A stretch of 64,000 bases of DNA from Muribaculaceae bacterium (lineage in GTDB: Bacteria > Bacteroidota > Bacteroidia > Bacteroidales > Muribaculaceae). Position 1 is the first letter of the stretch; each line of letters starts with the position of its first letter. This document shows positions 46,873 through 54,992 of the stretch, piece by piece. The notes beneath the pieces are model-generated. The model was not told where the DNA came from, made no database searches, and saw only the letters and a list, made by a program, of their open reading frames with translations. Position numbers and translations under genes: made by a program. The DNA is taken from contig JAIDXM010000005.1 in NCBI GenBank assembly GCA_029058745.1, forward strand, positions 62,001 to 126,000, in the 5' to 3' direction.

Positions 46873-46910
46873 GTAGGACGGTAACAGATACAGACTCCTA
46901 CGCTTTTTTT
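46873..46910 (+). terminator. Rho-independent terminator of the candidate ncRNA
   Basis: GTAGGA (46873-46878) / TCCTAC (46896-46901) followed by GCTTTTTTT. Confidence 0.6.
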
Positions 46911-46959
46911 ATACTAACCTAACGCCAACGAGGGGAGTGCTGCGGCAATAGTTGTAATT

Positions 46960-47211
46960 ATGAGAGAATCTTTACGGAAGGTAATGTATCTGCTTGAGTG
47001 TGATGGATTCAATCCGGATGCCTCCCCGAAAGAGCTGGCAGAATATGAATGTTGTTCTCAAGAGCGGGAGGGATACTTTCATCGATGGATGGACGATAAT
47101 GAAACCGGCAAGGATATCCCCTATGTAAAAACAGTGGCTCTTGTTGAGGACGCAGAAAGTGGGAAGATGAATATTGTGGAATACTATAATCTAAGATTTG
47201 TGAAGGATTAA
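46960..47211 (+). CDS. Small hypothetical protein
   Basis: 83 aa ORF, 2 bp upstream of the HEPN-like gene on the same strand. Confidence 0.5.
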   Translation: MRESLRKVMYLLECDGFNPDASPKELAEYECCSQEREGYFHRWMDDNETGKDIPYVKTVALVEDAESGKMNIVEYYNLRFVKD

Positions 47212-47213
47212 CC

Positions 47214-47621
47214 ATGGACTCAGACAGTTTGATGTCATCTAACGATATTCCTGATGAAGGTCTTCGGTTCTTTCATAGCCTATCTAATTGGGTGGAACAA
47301 ATCAAGGGTTCGCATCCTGCCATCATCAAGTGGAAGAACGGACAGAGGCAACTCACTAAACTGCAGTGTATCAAACCTTGTCAGAAAGAATCAATTACTT
47401 TACCACATGTTTTGCCGGATAATACATTGTTTATTCCGATTAGCAGTGGAGGTTTGAGTGTAATACGTCAGTTAAGACATGCCTTTTGTCACAATGGTCT
47501 TACATATGACAGAGCCTCAATGCAGTATGAAATTAATCAAACAAATCAAATAAAAATTGTTGGACGTTTTTCTCTTGATGCAATCAAGGAATTCGTGTCG
47601 GTATATTGCCAATTAATCTAA
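47214..47621 (+). CDS. HEPN-like domain protein
   Basis: 135 aa; VIRQLRHAFCHNGLTY contains an R-x4-H motif typical of HEPN families. Confidence 0.5.
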   Translation: MDSDSLMSSNDIPDEGLRFFHSLSNWVEQIKGSHPAIIKWKNGQRQLTKLQCIKPCQKESITLPHVLPDNTLFIPISSGGLSVIRQLRHAFCHNGLTYDRASMQYEINQTNQIKIVGRFSLDAIKEFVSVYCQLI

Positions 47622-47633
47622 AATATCAAAGAA

Positions 47634-49616
47634 ATGAGAATTGAAACGAACATCACGAAAGTGATGATGCTGATAACTATGTTGTTGGCATCACATTCAG
47701 CATCGGCTCACGATTTCGAAGTCGATAGTGTGTATTACAGTGTCATATCATTGGATGATATGACTTGTCAGGTCGATGGAGGACATGCAGGTTTGACTCA
47801 CCTGAATATCCCGGGAATTGTTACTTTCAAGGGTAGAGAATTTGCTGTTAAAAGTATAAGTCAGAACGCCTTTGAAGGAAGTGATATTGAGAGTGTTGCG
47901 ATAAATGGGGGCGTGGAAAGAATTTATTCCAAAGCGTTTTACTTATGTGAGAAACTTGTAAAGGTCGATCTTGGAACAGTAAAAATTGTAGATGAAGATG
48001 CGTTTAACGGATGCAGGATGCTGTCAGATCTTGACTTGGGTATGGCAGAGGAAATACAGGCTCGGGCATTCCATGATTGTTCTATATTAAATCTTGAAAT
48101 ACCTGGAACTGTCAAGTTATTGGGTGAGGATAGCTTTAATATTGAAGAATGTGATTCAATTGTTTTTCAAGCAGGAGAAACAACATTGGAAATATCTTAT
48201 AAATTTAAGAATGGGGCAAAGATTTATTTGGATCGCAATATTTGCCATAAAGGTGGCTATATATATAATAGGTATATTAATATAGAATTTGGTGAAAATG
48301 TATCGGTATTCCCATCATACCTTGGAAGGAAGCTTGAAAAGTGTGATTTATCAAATACAAATATTCGTATTATTGAGAGTCGTGCATTTGGTGAAGATTT
48401 GTCCGAGATAATTCTGCCGGAAACGCTTGACTCAATTTATTACAGTGCATTTGAAAATGCACGTATTAAAGAAATTAAACTGCCTGATGGATTGTCTGAT
48501 ATTGGCTCCAGTGCCTTTGAAGGTTGTAAAAATTTAACAGAACTTGAGATACCGGGATCTGTAAAAGAAATAAAAGATCTTTTTGGAGGGTATAAAGGAA
48601 ATTTAAAATCCTTGAAATTAAATGAAGGTACTGAGATTGTTGGTGTTAAAGCATTCAAGTATATGCCATTGGAGTCTGTGGATTTTCCAACTACGATTTC
48701 AACTATCATGACAGATGCATTTTATGGTTGTGATAAACTTACGAAGTTGTCTATTCCTGTCAATGTAAAGACAATTGAGGGCGGTGCATTTAATGGATGC
48801 AGTGGCCTTCGCAAACTTGAAATAGAGGAAGGAGATAGCGTACTGCGTATTAATCAAAAAGTTATAGACTCTAAAATATATGGTGGAAAATATGCTCAAT
48901 CAGAAAAACAGGCATATGAATTTGGTTATAAGAGAACTGAAAATTATAAGTATTTAAGTCCCTTCGTTGTTGATAGTTTGACAGAACTTAAGATTAATAG
49001 ACCTGTTGCATATTTTGAAATTCCAGAGGAGGATATGGTTACTCCACCAATAGAAGAGTCACTATTAAATAACTACTCGGCAACTGAAATAACAGAAATA
49101 TATTCATTTATATTCCCTAATACTACTCTAAAGAAGCTAAACATTGGAGATATTAGTTATGGTAGGCATTATTTTAGTCCAGATACCGTGGAATATAAGT
49201 ACGATCTTTATCGTGCAGAAAACGATAGATATTTCTATAAAAATATGTATGACCGAAAGTGTTACTTATCTCCAATGTTTTATCCGGAGAACTTATTAAG
49301 TTTGGAAGAGTTGCAGATTAACATGACTACTCCTCCAGAACTGACAATCGACTTTCCAAATTCAGTATATATGAATGCCGTTCTTTATGTTCCTGTTGGA
49401 TCGAAAGTAAGATATGAACAAGCTCCATATTGGAAGAATTTCTGGGAGATTGTTGAGACTGATGATTTTTCAAGTGTCAGCGAGATTCAATTAGAATCAA
49501 CGGATAGGGTAGTGATAGGTCGTTATGATGTTTCTGGAAGACCTGTGTCAGAAAATTATAGAGGTATAACGATTATCCGCTTCTCTGATGGCTCAACAAA
49601 AAAAGTGGTTTTATAG
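47634..49616 (+). CDS. BspA-like leucine-rich repeat surface protein
   Basis: Repeated ..AFEGCKNLTELEIPGSVKEI.., ..AFYGCDKLTKLSIPVNVKTIEGGAFNGCSGLRKLEI; signal peptide LITMLLASHSASAHDFEVD. Confidence 0.92.
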   Translation: MRIETNITKVMMLITMLLASHSASAHDFEVDSVYYSVISLDDMTCQVDGGHAGLTHLNIPGIVTFKGREFAVKSISQNAFEGSDIESVAINGGVERIYSKAFYLCEKLVKVDLGTVKIVDEDAFNGCRMLSDLDLGMAEEIQARAFHDCSILNLEIPGTVKLLGEDSFNIEECDSIVFQAGETTLEISYKFKNGAKIYLDRNICHKGGYIYNRYINIEFGENVSVFPSYLGRKLEKCDLSNTNIRIIESRAFGEDLSEIILPETLDSIYYSAFENARIKEIKLPDGLSDIGSSAFEGCKNLTELEIPGSVKEIKDLFGGYKGNLKSLKLNEGTEIVGVKAFKYMPLESVDFPTTISTIMTDAFYGCDKLTKLSIPVNVKTIEGGAFNGCSGLRKLEIEEGDSVLRINQKVIDSKIYGGKYAQSEKQAYEFGYKRTENYKYLSPFVVDSLTELKINRPVAYFEIPEEDMVTPPIEESLLNNYSATEITEIYSFIFPNTTLKKLNIGDISYGRHYFSPDTVEYKYDLYRAENDRYFYKNMYDRKCYLSPMFYPENLLSLEELQINMTTPPELTIDFPNSVYMNAVLYVPVGSKVRYEQAPYWKNFWEIVETDDFSSVSEIQLESTDRVVIGRYDVSGRPVSENYRGITIIRFSDGSTKKVVL

Positions 49617-49705
49617 ATGCCGCTTACAAGGGGCTGTTTATAGACCTGCCGAGATTATTGAAGATTGATTTAGAATACATCAATTGGTGTATAAAATAAT
49701 AAAGA

Positions 49706-49862
49706 ATGTGTTCAAAATTAATAAATGCATAGCTTCATAAAATAAGAGGCGAACTTTCGAATTCGGATTCAGTTACAATGAAACCCCATTATAACTGAAT
49801 CCGAATCAAAAATTTCATCCGCATATTTTATAGATCTATACGATGCTTAATTTAGAACACAT
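49706..49862. mobile_element. MITE-like element, copy 1
   Basis: TIRs ATGTGTTCAAAATTAA / TTAATTTAGAACACAT (one mismatch); internal stem ATTCGGATTCAGTTA..TAACTGAATCCGAAT; ~90% identical to 50600-50756 as a direct repeat. Confidence 0.8.
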
Positions 49863-49900
49863 ACTTAAGGAGTTTATTATTAATTTTTATTTTTACGGTC

Positions 49901-50419
49901 ATGTCATTTGTTATAGACGAAAATGATGATTATGAGAAGGTGTATAATGCTTATGCAAACGCTGGTGAAAAAGTAGCAAGGTTCTCTGGTATAGCTCGAT
50001 CAGGCTCTGCTCAGTGTTTTAATGAAGGTGATATTATCATACTTCCAGATAGGATTGAACCTATCAAAGTACCTGTTGGTACTTCTGGACGTACAGCTGA
50101 ACTCATCATTGTTAAAGTGAAAAGCGGTTCACGTGAGCAGTATATGCCATTTTATCCTACAACCCTTGCAAAAAGGATTTTCGAGATTGAAGTTGATGCA
50201 GATAAGAAGTTTGTAAGAGATCTTGATCCTTGCAGACCTCTTGGAACAGCAGCTGAATTCTATCAGTCTCGTGCAAACCAAAGTATCCAAAGCATTATGG
50301 AGGAAATGGTAAAAATGGGTAAAAAAATTAAGGTTTCAGAAGCTCGTACTGTTTATCAATTCGCTTATGGTACTACAGACGTTCAGCAGACCCGACAGTA
50401 CACTTTTGACTTTGTATGA
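49901..50419 (+). CDS. Orphan hypothetical protein bracketed by MITE-like elements
   Basis: 172 aa ORF; no recognised family. Confidence 0.65.
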   Translation: MSFVIDENDDYEKVYNAYANAGEKVARFSGIARSGSAQCFNEGDIIILPDRIEPIKVPVGTSGRTAELIIVKVKSGSREQYMPFYPTTLAKRIFEIEVDADKKFVRDLDPCRPLGTAAEFYQSRANQSIQSIMEEMVKMGKKIKVSEARTVYQFAYGTTDVQQTRQYTFDFV

Positions 50420-50599
50420 TTTGTTGTGTAAAAGCCAGAATTATTGATGATACACGCGTCATTTGTGACGATGCTACGTGTATCATTGATTATAAGCTTT
50501 GGATGAAAAAAGGTAGTTGGTGGTGGTTACTGTCAAATAACGGGATTTGTAGTTATTGTTGTAGAATTTTGTTGCAAATTAATTGCAGATACTTTAGGT

Positions 50600-50756
50600 A
50601 TGTGCTCAAAATTAATAAATGTATAGCTTCATAAGATAAGAGGCGAACTTTCGAATTCGGATTCAGTTGCAATGAAACCCCATTGTAACTGAATCCGAAT
50701 CAAAAATTTCATCCGCATATTTCATAATTCTATACAATACTTAATTTAAAATACAT
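50600..50756. mobile_element. MITE-like element, copy 2
   Basis: ATGTGCTCAAAATTAA...ATTCGGATTCAGTTG..GTAACTGAATCCGAAT...TTAATTTAAAATACAT, same orientation as copy 1. Confidence 0.8.
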
Positions 50757-50870
50757 CCTTATTTATTCCTGTGTAAGACAATATATTGGTGAGGATATGC
50801 CATTGGAATGATTAGATTGCCTTAACGGTAACGTGCTGACAGCGCAGTGGGAAGAGTTCGGAGGTGCCGT

Positions 50871-51896
50871 TCAGAGTGCGGAGATGAGTGTGTCGATGTC
50901 TTCTTCGGTAGTTGCCCAGTCTGTTACGAATCGCACAGGTGTCTCCTTCTCACGGCGGGGTCCCCATAGTTCGAACGACGCTATCTTTTTCAGGCTGTCG
51001 ATTTTCTCGTTTGGCAGGACGAAGAACTGCTGGTTTGTCGGAGAGTCGATATAGAGTCTGTATCCTTTTTCCACGAATCCGGCTTTTAGTCTCATAGCCA
51101 TGGCTATCGCATGTTTCCCTATCTTCTCGTAAAGCCCATCTGTAAAAAGAGCGCAGAACTGTACACCCAGCAAGCGTCCTTTGGCAAGAGTGGCGCCATG
51201 CAATTTGATAAGGGATGCGAAACGTGGCAGAAGTTCCGGCCTCCGCGTCACCACGGCTTCCCCGAACAGCGCTCCGCATTTTGTGCCTCCGATATAGAAC
51301 ACGTCGCTAAGCTCCGCCACGTCCTTCAGTTGCAATTCTCCGCATTCTGCGGCCAATCCGTAGGCAAGCCTTGCCCCGTCGATATATAACGGTATGCCAT
51401 ATTCATCGCATACTTTCCTGATGGATTCGAGTTCATCGCGCGTGTAAAGCGTGCCGAGTTCCGTTGGATATGATATATACACCATTGCCGGACGTACAAT
51501 ATGGATATAGGTGTCATCATTGCGGTAATCTTTTATATATCCGCATATTTCCTCCGCCCTCAGTTTTCCGTCATGATTGGGAAGAGTCAGCACCTTGTGC
51601 CCGTTTGACTCTATGGCACCTGCCTCATGGACGTTGATGTGTGCAGTGTCGGCGGCAATCACGCCGTCGTTGTGGTCCAGAAGACGGTCTATTACCACGG
51701 CATTGGCTTGTGTGCCACCCTCCAGGAGATATACCGCCCCTTTCTCAAATCCGCATGCATGCAGTATCAGCTCACGTGCTTTAGCCGTGAATTCGTCACA
51801 TCCGTAACCGACGGTGTGAAGATTGTTGGTTTCCACAAGACGTCTCATCACCTCCGGATGGGCTCCTACCATATAGTCACTGTCAAAGTATATCAT
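50871..51896 (-). CDS. Low-specificity L-threonine aldolase (beta-eliminating lyase family)
   Basis: YFDSDYMVGAHPEVMRRLVETN..GYGCDEFTAKARELI; PLYIDGARLAYGLA; FYIGGTKCGALFGEAVV (PLP lysine). Confidence 0.93.
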   Translation of the reverse strand: MIYFDSDYMVGAHPEVMRRLVETNNLHTVGYGCDEFTAKARELILHACGFEKGAVYLLEGGTQANAVVIDRLLDHNDGVIAADTAHINVHEAGAIESNGHKVLTLPNHDGKLRAEEICGYIKDYRNDDTYIHIVRPAMVYISYPTELGTLYTRDELESIRKVCDEYGIPLYIDGARLAYGLAAECGELQLKDVAELSDVFYIGGTKCGALFGEAVVTRRPELLPRFASLIKLHGATLAKGRLLGVQFCALFTDGLYEKIGKHAIAMAMRLKAGFVEKGYRLYIDSPTNQQFFVLPNEKIDSLKKIASFELWGPRREKETPVRFVTDWATTEEDIDTLISAL

Positions 51897-51978
51897 TTTA
51901 GTCTGTATTCCAGCGGTGGGGAAGGAGACTTCCGTATGCCGCCATTTGTTTATGGCGTAAAATTACAAAAAAAAATCG

Positions 51979-51986
51979 TAACTTTG
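51979..51986 (+). promoter_or_regulatory. Bacteroidetes -7 element (TAACTTTG) of the R-M operon
   Basis: TAACTTTG upstream of the restriction-enzyme gene; no clear -33 element checked. Confidence 0.4.
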
Positions 51987-52041
51987 CAATCTGAACTGCA
52001 TTTGCGCTGACAAAGGCCAATCATTGTGAATAATAATCTAT

Positions 52042-53586
52042 GTGCTTAATATTAAGGGATTCCCTTGTGGTTGCAAAAGGGTTTGGTCACCAGTCAGCAC
52101 TGCTCGGAAGTTCCACTGCTTTTCTATGGGAAAGTTGTCATCCAGAGAGGTAGGTTTTGATAGAAACAACCCTCTTTCAATATATGATTATAGCCGATTC
52201 CTTATCGGTCAGTCACTTCATTCTCTTTTAGGAAATGTCGCAGTTGAGCACAAGCGAAAAGGCAAAGGTGGATTAGGTCAGATGGTCGAGGAATTGTTTT
52301 TTGGTTATAAAATCAATTCTAATCGGGAAGCAGACTTCGGAGAAGCTAAGGTGGAATTGAAATGTACTCCATTGCTTAAATCTAAATCAGATGGGTCTTT
52401 TAGGATTAAGGAAAGGCTTGTTTGTACAATGATTGATTACTTTGAACTTGCCGATACAAAATTTGAGGATTCACATCTTCTGTCTAAATGTCAGGTGATG
52501 CTCCTGTTGTTCTACCTTCATATAAGCGGCACACCAATTTACGACTATGAATTTCTTTTTCGTATTTTATGGCAAATACCCGAAAAAGATTTAATTGTGA
52601 TAAAAAACGATTATGAAACCATTGTAAAGCGTGTTCGTAAGGGGGAGGCTCATCTTATATCAGAAGGAGATACTATGTATCTCGGAGCTTGTCGTAAAGG
52701 ACAAAAAGGAGATTCCCCGCAGAGCCAGCCATTTTCTAATGTCAAAGCCAGCAGGCGGGCGTTCAGTCTTAAGCCGGCTTATATGCGTTACATTCTTCAA
52801 CATGTGATTGACTCCGGGAATAATTATTATAATAATTTCCAAACTGCTGATAGTTCTAACTACGAACTTGTCAGTACTCATGAATTGGTAGGGTCTTCTT
52901 TTGAAGATATTATTATAAATCGATTTTCCCAATTTTATGGATTAAACTATGTTGAAATATGTTCAAAACTTGGGATCACTCCATATCAGGCTAAGAGTAA
53001 ATATGCAGATATCGCCGGACTGATTGCATCAAATTCTAAAAGTAAACGCATTTCAGAAGCAGATGAATTTGTTAAATCTGGCATTATGATGAAAACCATT
53101 AGATTACGTAATAATGGTATGCCAAAAGAAGCGATGTCATTTAAGAATATCGACTATCAGGAAGTTTTCGATAATGATAAATGGCTCGAATCAGAGGCTT
53201 ACGAGATTTTCACTAATCGATTTCTATTTGTAATTTTCAAGCCTAAGCAAGGTGAAACCATTACATTTGACAATGACAAGACGGGACAAAATATAACAGA
53301 GCAATCCTATGTGCTTGACCGTGCATTCTTTTGGACTATGTCTCCTGATAATCTTGAATCAGCCCAAAAGTATTGGAAACACATCCGAGAGAATGTAATA
53401 GCCAATAGAATAGGACTGCAATATTTTTGGAATATCTCTGACAACAAGGATTTTCATGTCAGACCAAAAGCTTCAAGGAAAGTCCAGCTTACTGCGAATC
53501 CGCATGGTGGTGAAGTAGAGAAATATTCCTATTGGCTGAACGCTTCTTTTGTTAAACGAATTATTGATGAAAATGCAAATGTATAA
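52042..53586 (+). CDS. Type II restriction endonuclease, Sau3AI/MutH-like
   Basis: LGQMVEELFFGYKINSNREADFGEAKVELKCTPLLKSK contains the MutH/Sau3AI-type D..ExK catalytic motif; ~500 aa two-domain size; overlaps a C5-MTase gene. Start could be at 52126. Confidence 0.87.
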   Translation: MLNIKGFPCGCKRVWSPVSTARKFHCFSMGKLSSREVGFDRNNPLSIYDYSRFLIGQSLHSLLGNVAVEHKRKGKGGLGQMVEELFFGYKINSNREADFGEAKVELKCTPLLKSKSDGSFRIKERLVCTMIDYFELADTKFEDSHLLSKCQVMLLLFYLHISGTPIYDYEFLFRILWQIPEKDLIVIKNDYETIVKRVRKGEAHLISEGDTMYLGACRKGQKGDSPQSQPFSNVKASRRAFSLKPAYMRYILQHVIDSGNNYYNNFQTADSSNYELVSTHELVGSSFEDIIINRFSQFYGLNYVEICSKLGITPYQAKSKYADIAGLIASNSKSKRISEADEFVKSGIMMKTIRLRNNGMPKEAMSFKNIDYQEVFDNDKWLESEAYEIFTNRFLFVIFKPKQGETITFDNDKTGQNITEQSYVLDRAFFWTMSPDNLESAQKYWKHIRENVIANRIGLQYFWNISDNKDFHVRPKASRKVQLTANPHGGEVEKYSYWLNASFVKRIIDENANV

Positions 53587-54922
53587 TTCCGACACTTCCA
53601 TTCATTCTGCGTCCCTTTGTGAGCCATTGGCCGCATATTGTTCCTGTTGTAAGCAGAAGTCTCTGTTTGCAAACGAAACTATCTCAACCAGTCCGGAAGA
53701 CATACGGGTGATTGAGCTTTTTGCAGGCGTCGGGGGGTTCAGGATAGGCCTTGAAAGAGCCTCAAAACTTTTTAAGACAATTTGGAGCAATCAATGGGAG
53801 CCTTCAACCAAGAGGCAAGACGCTTCGTCTATTTATTGTGAGCGATTCGGGTATCTCGGACATTCCAACGTTGACATTAATTTGGTTGATGTAGCCGACA
53901 TACCAGATGCGGATCTTTTGGTCGGGGGATTTCCTTGCCAGGATTATTCAGTGGCGACAACACTCAAAAACTCCGGTGGCATTGAAGGGAAAAAAGGTGT
54001 TCTATGGTGGCAGATACATCGTATCTTAAGCACACATCAAGCTCCTCCGAAATATTTAATGCTTGAAAACGTTGACCGGCTCCTTGGTTCGCCTGCCACT
54101 CAGCGAGGACGAGATTTCGCAATTATACTTGCATCGCTTTCAGATCTTGGATATATGGTTGAATGGAGAGTGATAAATGCGGCGGAGTATGGGATGCCTC
54201 AACGACGTAGGCGAACCTATATATTTGCATACAAGAAAAACACCAATATCGCCCAATCATTTGCCAATGCCAAGGATTGGCTTTTGCGAGATGGTTTTAT
54301 GGCAAGTGCCTTTAAAGTTAAAAACAGCGATTGTGTGCCATCTTCGTTTATAATCAAGGGTTCTCTTTCTGAAGTATCCACATCTTTTAATAGGGGTAAA
54401 TCTTTGTCTCCGTTTAAGAATAGCGGGGTTATGATTGACCGAACAGTGCATACGGCAGCTACTGAACCTTATTATTCGGGACCGTTCGTTACTCTCGGAG
54501 ATTTGTTGTTGCCGGATTCCGATGTGCCTGATGAATTCTATATTCACGATGAGGATGTCCCGAAATGGCAATATGCCAAAGGTGGAAAATCGGAGAAACG
54601 GGTAAATAAAACTACCGGCTACGAGTATAATTACTCTGAGGGAGCGATGGCTTTCCCTGACAGCACCGAAAAGCCGTCTCGTACAATTATCACAGGGGAA
54701 GGAGGTGCTTCTCCATCTCGATTCAAGCACGTTATTCTTACTAAAAGTGGTAAATATCGACGACTGACTCCCGTTGAATTGGAACGTCTTAATATGTTTC
54801 CAGACAACCATACCCTTGGTGCTTCAAATATGCGCCGGGCATTTCTGATGGGGAACGCGCTTGTGACAGGTATAGTTGAGCGCCTTGGAATAGAAATGCT
54901 TAATCGATTATTCTCTGAATAA
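53549..54922 (+). CDS. DNA (cytosine-5-)-methyltransferase
   Basis: IRVIELFAGVGGFRIGLERA, LLVGGFPCQDYSVA, YLMLENVDRLL, RRRRTYIFAYKKNT, MGNALVTGIVERLG. Confidence 0.96.
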   Translation: MLNELLMKMQMYNSDTSIHSASLCEPLAAYCSCCKQKSLFANETISTSPEDIRVIELFAGVGGFRIGLERASKLFKTIWSNQWEPSTKRQDASSIYCERFGYLGHSNVDINLVDVADIPDADLLVGGFPCQDYSVATTLKNSGGIEGKKGVLWWQIHRILSTHQAPPKYLMLENVDRLLGSPATQRGRDFAIILASLSDLGYMVEWRVINAAEYGMPQRRRRTYIFAYKKNTNIAQSFANAKDWLLRDGFMASAFKVKNSDCVPSSFIIKGSLSEVSTSFNRGKSLSPFKNSGVMIDRTVHTAATEPYYSGPFVTLGDLLLPDSDVPDEFYIHDEDVPKWQYAKGGKSEKRVNKTTGYEYNYSEGAMAFPDSTEKPSRTIITGEGGASPSRFKHVILTKSGKYRRLTPVELERLNMFPDNHTLGASNMRRAFLMGNALVTGIVERLGIEMLNRLFSE

Positions 54923-54992
54923 TATTGTCAGTGAGTCACTACATGGTTGCGTTTTTTTAATGCAACTTTTATTGCCGGAAATGTGTGGGGCG

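Larger units (their letters stand above)
46564..46910 (+). ncRNA. Candidate structured ncRNA (possibly 6S-like/Bacteroidales-specific), promoter-to-terminator
   Basis: AGTCTAAGTC (46705-46714)/GACTTAGACT (46839-46848); GGCAACG (46723-46729)/CGTTGCC (46828-46834); CAATATTTC-GGGA-GAAATATTG (46768-46789); terminal GTAGGA..TCCTACGCTTTTTTT. Confidence 0.6.

Noticed and set aside
46564-46910. tmRNA or RNase P RNA
   Set aside because: Length is similar, but the tmRNA acceptor/T-loop (GGTTCGANTCC) and the RNase P GAGGAAAGTC core are absent.
50416-50634. 72-aa ORF after the orphan gene
   Set aside because: Cys/Trp-rich translation that runs into the MITE-like repeat; no ribosome-binding context or family support.
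49706-50756. CRISPR array or integron cassette
   Set aside because: Only two long repeats ~900 bp apart, no spacers or cas genes; no integrase or attC-type core sites recognised.
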